Assembly (NCBI RefSeq): GCF_900184795.1
Contig: NZ_FXXN01000020.1
Span: 62,001 to 126,000, forward strand
Length of the DNA stretch: 64,000 nucleotides
Direction: 5' to 3'
DNA from: Magnetospirillum sp. 15-1
Lineage (GTDB): Bacteria; Pseudomonadota; Alphaproteobacteria; Rhodospirillales; Magnetospirillaceae
Under the pieces are notes generated by a model. The model was not told the origin of the DNA and ran no database searches. It was given only the letters and a program-made list of their open reading frames with translations. Position 1 is the first letter of the stretch. Each line of letters begins with the position of its first letter. Positions 54,761 to 63,647 of the stretch are shown piece after piece. The position numbers and the translations under genes were made by a program.

Positions 54761-55963
54761 TCAGGCTCCCTCGAGTCCGACGATGGAGACCGCACAGACA
54801 TTCTGGGACGGTTGCCCACCCAGATTGTGCGTCAGGCCAATGGTTGGGGTCTTGAGTTGCCGGGGCCCAGCCCGGCCCAGCAGTTGCAGATACATTTCGT
54901 AAAGCATGCGGATACCGCTGGCCCCCACCGGGTGACCGAAGCATTTAAGGCCGCCGTCGATCTGGCACGGTATCTTGCCGTCGGCATTGAACACGCCATC
55001 GAGCACGTCCCTCACCGCTCCACCGGCGACCGACAGCCCGAGATCTTCCATGGTGACCAGTTCGGTGATCGAGAAGCAATCATGCACCTCGGTCATGCTG
55101 ATCTCGTTGCGCGGGTCGCCGATACCGGCCTCGGCGTAGGCACGCGCGGCAGCGATGCGGGCCGTGTGGACATAGCTGCCATCCCACTCACTGGAATGCA
55201 TTTCCCACCCGTTGGATGCCACCACCTGCAACGCCTTGAAGGTGACGAGGTCGCGCTTGCCCAACGCGCGCGCCAGATCCGGCCGCGTGACGATGACGGC
55301 GGCGGCGCCGTCCGATACTCCACAGCAATCGAACAGGCCGAGCGGCTCCGCGACGATGGGAGCGCCAAGCACTTGCTCCTCGGTGATGATTTTTTGGAGA
55401 TGTGCCTTGGGGTTGCGTACCCCGTTGGCATGGCTCTTTACCGAAACATGTGCGATAGCACGCTTGAGAAGCGCCGCATCGACACCGTGCCTCCGCCGGT
55501 AGGCTGAAGCCAATTGTGCGAAATTTGCCGGCGCCACGGCATTGGGATACCACTGGGGAATATAGGTTCCGACGGTAGCCACCGGCAGGCCGCCATAGCC
55601 GGTATCCTTCAGCTTCTCGACCCCAAGCGCCAGTGCAATGTCGCAAGCCCCGGCCGCCACGGCGTAGACCGCAGCCCGCACCGCCTCGGAACCTCCGGCG
55701 CAGAAATTCTCCACCCGGGTGACACCGATGTCGGGTAGACGTAGCGCGATGGACATGGGGATACCGCCACGGCCCGTTCCGACGTCATCCATATGGGTGG
55801 AAAACCAGGCCGCGTCGATCTGTTCCGGCGCGATGCCGGCGTCGGCCATGGCCTCGGTGTAAGCCTCGACCATCAGGTCTTCGGGGCCGACATCCCAGCG
55901 TTCACCAAACTTGCTGCAGCCCATGCCCAGAATGGCCACCCTGTCCTTGATGCCTGTCGCCAT
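54761..55963 (-). CDS. SCP2-type thiolase family protein
   Basis: The 400-residue protein is of the SCP-x/BbsB-like thiolase branch. It has the nucleophilic Cys in VENFCAGGSEAV near residue 87, then VHDCFSITELVTMEDLG, His in KCFGHPVGASG near residue 350 and a final THNLGGQPSQN. It has the residues needed for thiolysis or condensation. It lies 3 bp after the HMG-CoA-synthase-like/DUF35 fusion gene. Thiolase, HMG-CoA synthase and DUF35 protein form a channelling complex in archaea, and the same trio seems to be present here. Confidence 0.85.
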   Translation of the reverse strand: MATGIKDRVAILGMGCSKFGERWDVGPEDLMVEAYTEAMADAGIAPEQIDAAWFSTHMDDVGTGRGGIPMSIALRLPDIGVTRVENFCAGGSEAVRAAVYAVAAGACDIALALGVEKLKDTGYGGLPVATVGTYIPQWYPNAVAPANFAQLASAYRRRHGVDAALLKRAIAHVSVKSHANGVRNPKAHLQKIITEEQVLGAPIVAEPLGLFDCCGVSDGAAAVIVTRPDLARALGKRDLVTFKALQVVASNGWEMHSSEWDGSYVHTARIAAARAYAEAGIGDPRNEISMTEVHDCFSITELVTMEDLGLSVAGGAVRDVLDGVFNADGKIPCQIDGGLKCFGHPVGASGIRMLYEMYLQLLGRAGPRQLKTPTIGLTHNLGGQPSQNVCAVSIVGLEGA

Positions 55964-55966
55964 GTC

Positions 55967-57448
55967 CTACTCCGATTCACTCTGATCAACCGGCCGGACA
56001 GGCCGCACGGGAGTCGCTTTCCAGAAATAGCGAGTGAAACCTCGCTGTTCGTCGATGTCCTTGATCCGGAACACCATCTCCACTTCGGTTCCCGACTCGA
56101 TCTCGCCCTCGCCCACGTCGGTGAACTCCATCAGGATGCGCCCCCCACCTACGAAATCGACCTGTCCGTAACGATGTGGTGGTGAACGATGAAACGATAG
56201 ATACTCCGCCGACCAGCTCAGGACCGTAGCCCTGCGCTCAGCCAGCTTGTAAGGGCGTTGGGTATCCTGCTGCGGCCGGCCTTGCTCATAGGACAGCCGC
56301 GACGGCGGGAAGTGGACCTTGCCGGTCACTTCACAGCGCCCCGCCACCAGCCCCAAAATCGCCGATCTGTAACGATAGGCTGTACTCAAAGCCGTCTTCC
56401 GGTCCTGTTCGCCGCGCATGCCGCGTTCGAGGCTCAACTGCCCCTTGAACGACAAAAACTTGGTGTAGCTTGTTTCCTCGACACCGCCGGCCAGCCAATG
56501 ACCGATCCCCTTGGCGGGGTGGAAGGAGCGGATCGCCTCGGTGACCCGGAAAACCACCGCCTGGGCACCGCTGCCGAATTGAGCCATCAGGACCAGGGCG
56601 CCGGGCCGGGCCGTCTCCAGTACATGGGTCAGCAGCAGCAGGGCATGGCCGGTGCCGGTTTCACCCACCTGATCGAGCAACGTGTCCACCACGGCCTCCG
56701 GGCGAATGCCGCAACGGACCGCCACCTGATGATCGGCCTTGGCGTAAGCGGACGGAAAGATGAAGTGATCGATGGCGGTGGCCTCAAGCCCGGCCTCGGC
56801 CAGCGCCGCCGCAACAGCCTTCGGCATCAGCTTGGCGATGCCTTCGTCGCGTACCCAGCGTTCCTCCCAGGCGTAGTCGATGTCTTTGCCGGCCATGCGA
56901 AAATGATCGACGAAATCCACCGTCAGCGTCCCGGCCCCCAGATACTCGGCGACCACGTCCTCAGTCCCCAGCAACAGCGCGGCCGCGCCGTCGCCATAGT
57001 CCAATTCCTGGGAACTGGCCGCCCGGGTAACGCGATTGTCGGCGGCGACCACGAGCACGTTGCCGCCATCGGCACGGACCTTGGCCACCGCCTGAGTCAA
57101 CGCTGACAGTCCGGCGCGCTGCGAACCCCCAAATTCCAGTGCCTCCGTATTCCGATCAAGCGTCAACGCCTCGCACATAACGGCGGCGTTCATCCGCTCG
57201 GCGAACGGCAACGTGCAGGAGGCCAGAAAGACCCCCCGGACATGGCTGCGGTCCTCGCCCGGTCCCAGGCAGTCGCGGGCCGCAGCCACCGCCATGGTCA
57301 GACTGTCTTCGTCCCAGTTGGCCATGGTCCTGGTCCCCTTTGCCCTCCCCTTCAGGCTTGGGGCATACCAGGCATTGGCATGGACGACGGCGCGGCGGCT
57401 GAGCCGCAACCGAGGCAGATAGCCGCCATATCCGACAATTCCCACCAT
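55967..57448 (-). CDS. HMG-CoA synthase-like domain fused to a DUF35-like OB-fold
   Basis: The 493-residue protein has an N-terminal thiolase-fold HMG-CoA synthase-like part (MVGIVGYGGYLPRLRL, then DYGDGAAALLLG near residue 152) to about residue 340. A C-terminal DUF35-like part follows (GRCEVTGKVHFPPS, then YGQVDFVGGGRILMEF). Where HMG-CoA synthases have E-A-C-Y, I read GSQRAGLSAL, so the catalytic Cys aligns with Gln. The general-base Glu position is also changed. The zinc ribbon keeps one Cys only. It may be a non-condensing or scaffold partner of the adjacent thiolase. The operon start is far upstream at 61762. Confidence 0.72.
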   Translation of the reverse strand: MVGIVGYGGYLPRLRLSRRAVVHANAWYAPSLKGRAKGTRTMANWDEDSLTMAVAAARDCLGPGEDRSHVRGVFLASCTLPFAERMNAAVMCEALTLDRNTEALEFGGSQRAGLSALTQAVAKVRADGGNVLVVAADNRVTRAASSQELDYGDGAAALLLGTEDVVAEYLGAGTLTVDFVDHFRMAGKDIDYAWEERWVRDEGIAKLMPKAVAAALAEAGLEATAIDHFIFPSAYAKADHQVAVRCGIRPEAVVDTLLDQVGETGTGHALLLLTHVLETARPGALVLMAQFGSGAQAVVFRVTEAIRSFHPAKGIGHWLAGGVEETSYTKFLSFKGQLSLERGMRGEQDRKTALSTAYRYRSAILGLVAGRCEVTGKVHFPPSRLSYEQGRPQQDTQRPYKLAERRATVLSWSAEYLSFHRSPPHRYGQVDFVGGGRILMEFTDVGEGEIESGTEVEMVFRIKDIDEQRGFTRYFWKATPVRPVRPVDQSESE

Positions 57449-57450
57449 TC

Positions 57451-58380
57451 TCAGTCACCTCTTGGATTAGATCGCGACCCGAGACAGGCCCTCAGGAATT
57501 CGCCGATGTCACGCCGCGCCTCCCTCGCCTCGAGCAGTTCGTCCGGAAATTGCTGAAACACATGAATCATGCGATCCCAGATTTGAAGGCGAACGTGGAC
57601 TCCAGCCGCCTCGGCCTTTTCAGCGAGCAGGGTCGAATCGCTCAATACCGTCTCGCGATTTCCGACCTGGATCAGCATCGGAGGCAATCCGTGCAGATCG
57701 CCAAACAGCGGCGATATCAACGGATCGCGGGGATCGCAATCATCCCCCAGATAGCCGCGCGCCATGGCCAAGATCATCGGCCGCTGATGGATGGGGTCGG
57801 AGGCGGCACGGGTCTCGTAGCTGGGACCCGACGCGGTAAGGTCGGTCCAGGCCGACATCAATACCGCCGCCGCCGGCAGAGGAAGGCCTGCGCTCCGCAA
57901 CGACAGCAGAGTCGAAACCACCAAGCCGGCACCGGCTGAATCCCCTGCCAGCGCCACATTGGCCGGATCATGGCCTTCGGCCAGCAGCCAACTATAGGCC
58001 GCACAAGCATCCTCCAACGCGGCAGGAAACCGGTGCTCTGGCGCCAGGCGGTAGTCGAGGCCGAGCACTCGGCATTCGGCAGCAGTCGCGATACCGGCCA
58101 TCAGTTCACGGTGCGAGCGTGGCGACCCCACCTGGAATCCCCCTCCGTGAAAATATAGGACGACCCTATCGTGGCGGGCCTCCGGAACGCGGACCCATTC
58201 GGCCGGCACCCCGCCCGCCGAAACCGGCTCGACCGAGACCGTCTCGGCCACCGATCCGAACAGTTCGTCCCAGTCTTCACGCATCTGCGCGACGGAGGTT
58301 AATCGGTTCCAGCCCCCGTAGACCTTGCGGATACGCGCGATCACGGCATCAACGGGGTCGGTGGGTGGAACCTCCGTCAT
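57451..58380 (-). CDS. Alpha/beta hydrolase of the hormone-sensitive lipase family
   Basis: The 309-residue protein has the oxyanion motif YFHGGGFQVG near residue 78 and the nucleophile elbow ALAGDSAGAGL near residue 150. The Asp is in the NRETVLSDSTLL region and the His in DRMIHVFQQFP near residue 275. This is an HSL/GDXG esterase, not a meta-cleavage hydrolase. It may hydrolyse an ester, lactone or thioester in the pathway. The ATG at 58380 overlaps the SDR stop (ATGA), so it is translated with it; a GTG 3 codons earlier is also open. Confidence 0.85.
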   Translation of the reverse strand: MTEVPPTDPVDAVIARIRKVYGGWNRLTSVAQMREDWDELFGSVAETVSVEPVSAGGVPAEWVRVPEARHDRVVLYFHGGGFQVGSPRSHRELMAGIATAAECRVLGLDYRLAPEHRFPAALEDACAAYSWLLAEGHDPANVALAGDSAGAGLVVSTLLSLRSAGLPLPAAAVLMSAWTDLTASGPSYETRAASDPIHQRPMILAMARGYLGDDCDPRDPLISPLFGDLHGLPPMLIQVGNRETVLSDSTLLAEKAEAAGVHVRLQIWDRMIHVFQQFPDELLEAREARRDIGEFLRACLGSRSNPRGD

Positions 58381-59126
58381 TGTCCGCACCCCATGCCGCC
58401 CGACACTCCCAGCGTCTCACCGGTAATGAACCCGGCCGCATCCGACGCCAGGAAGGTGACCGCCGCAGCGACCTCATCGGGAGTTCCCAACCGTCCAAGT
58501 AAGGTAGCTCCGGTCATCGCCCGCATCAGGCGCTCTCCACCTGCCGCCAGCGCGGAACGCAGCAACGGCGTGTCGATAGGACCCGGCGCCACCACATTGG
58601 CGGTGATGCCCTTGCCACCGTTTTCACGGGCGATGGATTTGGTGAAGGCGATAACGCCCCCCTTGGCCGCCGCGTAGACGGCTCCGCCGCGCGATCCCAG
58701 ACGCCCGGCTTCGGAGGCGATGTTGACGATACGCCCCCAGCCGGCCGCCTGCATGGCCGGCAGCACCGCGTGAGTGGTGGCAAGCACCGCCTCCAGATTG
58801 AGGGACAGCAGGCGGCGCCAGTCGGCCGCGGTGGTCTGGGTGAAGAAGCTGTGCTGATCCATGCCCGCATTGTTCACCAGGATATGGAATGGCCCACACT
58901 CGGCCACCACCCGATGCACACTGTCGAAATCGGTCACGTCGAGTGGCACCGCGCTGGCATCGATGGCGGCTGCAACTCCTTTCGCCGCCTCGATATCCAG
59001 ATCGGCGATCACCACCTCCACCCCGGCGGCGGCGAGATGGCGGACGATGGCCGCGCCGATCCCCTTGGCGCCACCGGTCACAAGGGCGCGCCGCCCGACA
59101 GACGAGTCCGGCCCACAGCGAGACAT
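58377..59126 (-). CDS. SDR dehydrogenase in the second Rieske operon
   Basis: The 249-residue short-chain dehydrogenase has TGGAKGIGAA near residue 17, NNAGMD near residue 85 and Tyr-x3-Lys in YAAAKGG near residue 152. It reads as much like BadH (2-hydroxycyclohexanecarboxyl-CoA dehydrogenase) as like dihydrodiol dehydrogenases. In this operon it could oxidize the cis-dihydrodiol or a 3-hydroxyacyl-CoA. The ATG at 59126 is immediately behind the crotonase stop codon. Confidence 0.82.
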   Translation of the reverse strand: MSRCGPDSSVGRRALVTGGAKGIGAAIVRHLAAAGVEVVIADLDIEAAKGVAAAIDASAVPLDVTDFDSVHRVVAECGPFHILVNNAGMDQHSFFTQTTAADWRRLLSLNLEAVLATTHAVLPAMQAAGWGRIVNIASEAGRLGSRGGAVYAAAKGGVIAFTKSIARENGGKGITANVVAPGPIDTPLLRSALAAGGERLMRAMTGATLLGRLGTPDEVAAAVTFLASDAAGFITGETLGVSGGMGCGQ

Positions 59127-59127
59127 G

Positions 59128-59958
59128 TCAACGCCCCGTAAAGCGCGGCGAGCGCTTCTCGATGACGGCAGCCAAACCCTCCCGCGCATCGGCCATTCCC
59201 GACATTTGGGCCTGGGCGTGATTTTCCCCCGGCATACAGGCTTCGACTCCCAGGCCAAGCCCGTTCCACAGGAGCCGCTTGGTGGCAGCCAGCGCCGCCG
59301 GCGCCCCTTCCGCGAGCTGGCGGGTCAAAGCCATTGCCTCCTGCAGGATGCGGTCATCGGGCACAACCCGGCTGATCAGCCCCATCTCCAGCGCCTCACT
59401 GGCGGCAATCACCGGATTGAGCAACAAAATCTCCATGGCCCGGCGAAATCCCACCAGGTGAGTCAGCGTGACGGAAACCCCGGCATCGGGAACCATGCCC
59501 ACCCGTGTGGCACCGGCGAGAAATTTGGACGACTCGCCCGCCACCACCATGTCGGACGAGCAGACCAGCCCGAGGCCACCGCCACCGGCGGCGAAGCCCT
59601 GGACGGCAGTGACCACTGGGGCATTGAGCCGCATCAGCAACCCGGCGACGGTCTGCAGACGCGAGGTCGCCACCCGGATCAGGTCGGGAAGAGCCTCTCC
59701 CTGGTCGAGAAAGACATGCACGTCACCGCCGGCGCAGAAGTTTTTGCCCTCGCCGCTCAGCAGTACTGAGCGGACTCGGCCATCACCATGCACCCGCAAT
59801 ACAGCCTCTTGCAACGCGCTCAGCAGTTCCAGATTCATGCCATTGGCGTCATCCGGGCGATTAAGGCGCAGATGTGCCACCCCGTCGGCATGTAGACCGA
59901 GAAGGACCGGCCCCTCGTCGATCAGAACCATCGGCTGTCCATTGCCATCGTCGATCAT
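59128..59958 (-). CDS. Enoyl-CoA hydratase/isomerase family protein
   Basis: The 276-residue crotonase-fold protein has FCAGGDVHVFLDQ near residue 74 and GFAAGGGGLGLVCSSD near residue 117, the latter with an extra Gly. The ATRVGMVPDAGVSVTLTHLVG segment has Asp at the second catalytic position, as in isomerases of PaaG type. It comes 26 bp after the dioxygenase beta subunit. Placing a CoA-ester enzyme directly behind a ring dioxygenase is unusual and suggests that the substrate is a CoA ester or becomes one soon. Confidence 0.83.
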   Translation of the reverse strand: MIDDGNGQPMVLIDEGPVLLGLHADGVAHLRLNRPDDANGMNLELLSALQEAVLRVHGDGRVRSVLLSGEGKNFCAGGDVHVFLDQGEALPDLIRVATSRLQTVAGLLMRLNAPVVTAVQGFAAGGGGLGLVCSSDMVVAGESSKFLAGATRVGMVPDAGVSVTLTHLVGFRRAMEILLLNPVIAASEALEMGLISRVVPDDRILQEAMALTRQLAEGAPAALAATKRLLWNGLGLGVEACMPGENHAQAQMSGMADAREGLAAVIEKRSPRFTGR

Positions 59959-59984
59959 AAGCCCCTCCCGGGTGCCGCGGTGTT

Positions 59985-60473
59985 TCAGATCAGGAAGGCC
60001 ATCGAGAACAGAGCGTCCTCGTTATTGACCAGGGTCACCTTCTTCATGACCATGCGCAGTCCATCCTTCTCGCGGCGCAGGGAGTACTCATTCTGCGAGG
60101 CCCAGATGGTGTCGCCACGGGCGTGGGACTCGAACACCATGGCGTTGGCAATGGCGCGAATAGTCCTGTCGTCGCTGTCAAGAACCTCGACATTGGAGAC
60201 CAGACGCCGCAGCCGGGAATGCGGCGTCTGGCTGATGCGCCGTCCCGTAAGCAACTGCCGGACGCGCAGTGCGATGCGCGAGCGGTTATCGTAGATGATC
60301 GACATTTCCTGTTCGGGATTGTCGCCTTTGCCATTGGCGGGGATCCAGTACAGCCCGTCATCGGCCCACAGGGTCTCCCATGCCTCGTACTGATGCTCGT
60401 CCTGCAGACGCGCCTCGCGATAGATGAATTGCGTCACTTCGTCGAGGAGCAGCACTTCCTTCTTTTTCGACAT
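59985..60473 (-). CDS. Ring-hydroxylating dioxygenase beta subunit (second set)
   Basis: The 162-residue beta subunit has DEVTQFIYREARLQDEHQYEAWETLW at the N-terminus and IYDNRSRIALRVRQL near residue 75, as in benzoate/toluate-type oxygenases. It is structural and pairs with the alpha subunit encoded 2 bp upstream. The ATG at 60473 is preceded by GGAGG at 10 nt. Confidence 0.88.
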   Translation of the reverse strand: MSKKKEVLLLDEVTQFIYREARLQDEHQYEAWETLWADDGLYWIPANGKGDNPEQEMSIIYDNRSRIALRVRQLLTGRRISQTPHSRLRRLVSNVEVLDSDDRTIRAIANAMVFESHARGDTIWASQNEYSLRREKDGLRMVMKKVTLVNNEDALFSMAFLI

Positions 60474-60475
60474 GA

Positions 60476-61762
60476 TCAATCAGCCTCCATCATCGAGCGA
60501 TAGTGCCGCCAGATGCCGCGAGACGGCGTCTCGTCGGTTACGTCACCAATCAGGCAGCCGTTCTCGTCGGGGCGCTCGCGATGGCGGCCGCGGCCGAGGA
60601 AAATCCATTCTGGATCCAGATACCGGACCCCGCGTTGGGTGCGCTCGTACATCTCGGCATCGTCGGCCAGCAGAAAGCCCGCAGGGCCCACCGATCCCAT
60701 GGTCTGTTGCCGCATCCGGCGATTGAGGTCCGGAGCTCCCTTGAACTGCAGGGCGGTGACGTGCTGCACGGTCAGATCCACGGCAAGCGGCTGGATCACG
60801 AAGAACTGGATTTCGGCGATGAACAGATTGGGAAAAATCATGATGTGCGGAGTACCGTCGATCATGATCCGCGCGGCCTCCTCGGCCCCATAGGCCGTCT
60901 TCATCCGCTCCACGTAATCGGGAAGACGGTCCGCCGTGGTGCCGAACCAACTTAGTAGTTCACCGCGCTTGCGAAACTCGGGACGCAGATCGATCTCTGT
61001 GTGTCCGCCGCCCAAATCCCTGGCGACCGCCGTCGATTCGCTGCCGTAAAGCCCGCCGATGCCGCTCTCCGCCACGTCGAAGATTGAAGCGTGAACGAAG
61101 GCCGGGTGGTAGCCATCAGTCTCGTTTTCGACGACGAACTTCCAGTTCGCCTTGACCTTATGCTTCAAAAAGCCGGTGGTAACCTCGACCTCGCCCTCGG
61201 GCGAGGTTCGGCACAGAGCATCGATCGCCCCCCTCGCACCGCCTAGATGTTCCTCCAGCGTCGGCCCATCGGCCGCCATGGATCCGAAGACAAAGCCCTT
61301 ATAGGAGGCAACGCGGGCGACCCGGCCAAGTCCCAGGGCCGAACGATCGACCCCCTCATAGCCCGAAGGGAATGGAAGCCCCCGCATCTGCCCATCCGTA
61401 TCGAAACTCCATCCGTGGTAGGGACAGGTGAACGTACGGGTATTGCCCTTCTGCGCGGTGCAGACATGCGCGCCGCGATGCGGGCAGCGATTATGGAGCA
61501 GATGGATTTTTCCGTCCCGCCCCCGGGTCATGATCACCGGTTCGGGGCCGATGGACTTCATGATGTAGTCGTTGGCATTGGGCACCTCGCTCTCATGCCC
61601 GACATAGACCCAGGTCCGATACCAGATCTTCTTCAGCTCCTCCTCGAAGATCGCCGCATCACCATAAAGCGACCCGTGGACATGATCGGGTCGGATGAGA
61701 TCACCAAGCCGCCGGGCCACGGAACCCGAGATACCCTGACTCGCTTCAGCACAACCATTCAT
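60476..61762 (-). CDS. Ring-hydroxylating dioxygenase alpha subunit (second set)
   Basis: The 428-residue subunit has the Rieske motif CPHRGAHVC near residue 94 and CPYHGWSFD near residue 114, and the iron site NETDGYHPAFVH near residue 208. The bridging Asp is present. It is clearly different from the alpha subunit at 24746-26017. It resembles benzoate- or anthranilate-type oxygenases in general layout. Its product would normally need a dehydrogenase and a ring-cleavage dioxygenase; the operon has an SDR but no cleavage enzyme. It is the first gene of the minus-strand operon under the 40-bp palindrome. Confidence 0.87.
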   Translation of the reverse strand: MNGCAEASQGISGSVARRLGDLIRPDHVHGSLYGDAAIFEEELKKIWYRTWVYVGHESEVPNANDYIMKSIGPEPVIMTRGRDGKIHLLHNRCPHRGAHVCTAQKGNTRTFTCPYHGWSFDTDGQMRGLPFPSGYEGVDRSALGLGRVARVASYKGFVFGSMAADGPTLEEHLGGARGAIDALCRTSPEGEVEVTTGFLKHKVKANWKFVVENETDGYHPAFVHASIFDVAESGIGGLYGSESTAVARDLGGGHTEIDLRPEFRKRGELLSWFGTTADRLPDYVERMKTAYGAEEAARIMIDGTPHIMIFPNLFIAEIQFFVIQPLAVDLTVQHVTALQFKGAPDLNRRMRQQTMGSVGPAGFLLADDAEMYERTQRGVRYLDPEWIFLGRGRHRERPDENGCLIGDVTDETPSRGIWRHYRSMMEAD

Positions 61763-61821
61763 GGGGTCGCCTCCTGATCATCCGGCGGCAACGCTCATCC
61801 CGAGCAGCCGCGATCATGGAG

Positions 61822-61861
61822 GAGTTTATTATAGACCGACGCGTCGGTCTATAATAAACTC
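61822..61861. promoter_or_regulatory. Perfect 40-bp palindrome with mirrored -10 boxes
   Basis: The two 20-bp arms, one starting GAGTTTATTATAGACCGACG, are exact reverse complements with no spacer. Each arm carries TATAAT-like sequence (TATTATA/TATAATA), so promoters in both directions would share one operator with core GACCGACGCGTCGGTC. It lies between the dioxygenase alpha gene (minus) and the ferredoxin gene (plus). The likely ligand is the TetR protein encoded from 63648. It could also act as a transcript hairpin, but its location argues for an operator. Confidence 0.8.
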
Positions 61862-61942
61862 AGCCTATTCTAATTCCAACATGCGGGTCGTGCCCTCTCC
61901 GTATTCATCAGGCCCGTCATGCCAGACGACAGGAGCAAAGCC

Positions 61943-62263
61943 ATGCCCACCGTTATCTATAGGGAAGCCAATGGCACCTTGCATCGCATTCAGGCCAAGC
62001 CGGGCCGGACCCTGATGCAAATCGCCGTCGAACACGGCGTCCCCGGTATTTTCGGCGACTGCGGTGGCCACTGCACATGCGCCACCTGCCACGGCTATGT
62101 GGAGGAAAGCTGGATTGCCAGACTCCCGCCTCCGGCGGAAACCGAGGCGTCCATGCTCGAGGCTGTGGACGTACGCCTCGCCGGAAGCCGGCTGTGCTGT
62201 CAGATCCGCATGCAAGACGATCTCGACGGGATCGTCGTCGAGCTTCCCGCCGAGCAGACATAG
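61943..62263 (+). CDS. Plant/adrenodoxin-type [2Fe-2S] ferredoxin
   Basis: The 106-residue ferredoxin has the cluster pattern C-x5-C-x2-C in GDCGGHCTCATCHGYV near residue 38 and the last Cys in RLCCQI near residue 86, as in adrenodoxin and putidaredoxin. It is not a Rieske ferredoxin, unlike the one in the first dioxygenase set, so the second oxygenase is of a class fed by a vertebrate-type ferredoxin. AGGAG lies 7 nt before the ATG at 61943; an earlier ATG at 61919 is open but lacks a site. Confidence 0.9.
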   Translation: MPTVIYREANGTLHRIQAKPGRTLMQIAVEHGVPGIFGDCGGHCTCATCHGYVEESWIARLPPPAETEASMLEAVDVRLAGSRLCCQIRMQDDLDGIVVELPAEQT

Positions 62264-62295
62264 CCCGGCACTCCCATCATATGGAGGCGACAGTA

Positions 62296-63543
62296 ATGAC
62301 CGATCGCTCACTCGTAATCGTCGGCGCCGCGCATGCGGGTGTCGAATTGGCCTTCACGGCGCGTCAGCACGGCTGGCCCGGCCCCATCGTCCTTCTGGGC
62401 GAAGAGTCCGAGCCCCCCTACCAGCGCCCTCCCCTGTCGAAAGCCTACCTCGACGGAGAGACGGTGGCCGACGAACTGATCCTGCGCACCGCAAGCGCCT
62501 ACGGCGAAGCTGGCATCGCGATACGGTTGGGTATCAAGGCCACCCGCATCGATCGGGCCGGACGGACCTTGGAACTGAGCGATGGATCGCGGCAGGCCTA
62601 CGATAAACTGGCCCTATGCACCGGCGGGCGCCCGCGGCCCCTGACCGTCGAAGGAATGGTCGCGGGCAAACCTCCCGCCAACCTGCACTATCTTCGCACC
62701 CGCCAGGATGCCGACCACATACGCTCCAAGCTGACGGCAGGCACCCGCCTGGCAATCGTCGGCGGCGGCTATATCGGCCTGGAAATTGCCTCCACTGCCC
62801 GCCGCCTCGGCGCCATCGTAACCCTGTTGGAAGCGGAACAGCGCGTCCTCGCCCGCGTCACGGGGTCAGAAATGTCGGCGTTTTATCAGCGCGTCCACCA
62901 AGAGGCCGGGGTGGATATCCGCACAGGCACCACCGCGGAGAAAATCGAGTGTGACGATACCGGCATTATCCAAGCTGTAACGGTTCGCGGCGGCGTGCAG
63001 ATTCCGGCGGAACTGGTGATCGTCGGCATAGGGATGCTGCCCAATATCGAGCTCGCGGCGGATGCCGGCCTGACGGTGGATGGCGGCATCATTGTCGATG
63101 AATTGTCCAGAACCTCCGATCCCGACATCGTCGCCGCCGGCGATTGCACCGCCCATGACAATGCGGCCTACGGACGGCGAATCCGACTCGAATCCGTGCC
63201 AAACGCCCTTGAGCAGGCCCGTGCCGCCGCTCTGGCGCTCTGCGGCAAGCCCAAGCCCAATCGTTCGATACCCTGGTTCTGGTCCGATCAGTTCGACCTC
63301 AAGCTTCAGATGGTCGGGCTGTCGGCCGGTCATGAACAATGCGTGCTGCGAGGCTCTCCCGCCGATCACAGTTTCATCGCCTTCTACCTGCGCGATGGCA
63401 GGTTGATCGCCGCTGACGCGGTTAATCGGCAAGCCGACTTCCTGGCTGCGAAGCGACTTGTAACGACCGCCGCAGCCATAGACCCGACCCGGCTCGCCGA
63501 CGTCTCCATCCCGCTAAAGGACCTGCTTCTTCAAAACCAATAA
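62296..63543 (+). CDS. Ferredoxin reductase of the second dioxygenase
   Basis: The 415-residue flavoprotein has an FAD loop VIVGAAHAGVELAF at residue 7, [15 protein letters not shown] near residue 43, an NADH loop IVGGGYIGLEIAST near residue 155 and IVAAGDCTAHD near residue 280. It belongs to the putidaredoxin reductase family and should reduce the ferredoxin encoded just before it. GGAGG lies upstream of the ATG at 62296. The long frame beginning at 62077 is a shadow over the ferredoxin gene. Confidence 0.92.
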   Translation: MTDRSLVIVGAAHAGVELAFTARQHGWPGPIVLLGEESEPPYQRPPLSKAYLDGETVADELILRTASAYGEAGIAIRLGIKATRIDRAGRTLELSDGSRQAYDKLALCTGGRPRPLTVEGMVAGKPPANLHYLRTRQDADHIRSKLTAGTRLAIVGGGYIGLEIASTARRLGAIVTLLEAEQRVLARVTGSEMSAFYQRVHQEAGVDIRTGTTAEKIECDDTGIIQAVTVRGGVQIPAELVIVGIGMLPNIELAADAGLTVDGGIIVDELSRTSDPDIVAAGDCTAHDNAAYGRRIRLESVPNALEQARAAALALCGKPKPNRSIPWFWSDQFDLKLQMVGLSAGHEQCVLRGSPADHSFIAFYLRDGRLIAADAVNRQADFLAAKRLVTTAAAIDPTRLADVSIPLKDLLLQNQ

Positions 63544-63647
63544 AGCCCCAATTTGGATCGAGAGGCGCTTTACAACGACCCGTGATCATGCGAGAGCGAT
63601 GGACCATCCTGCGGACTGGGCCACTGCAAAATCAGGGAAGAAATACG

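Noticed and set aside
61822-61861. The 40-bp palindrome as a terminator or transposon end
   Set aside because: It lies between divergent start codons, has -10-like boxes and no T-run, and there is no transposase gene.
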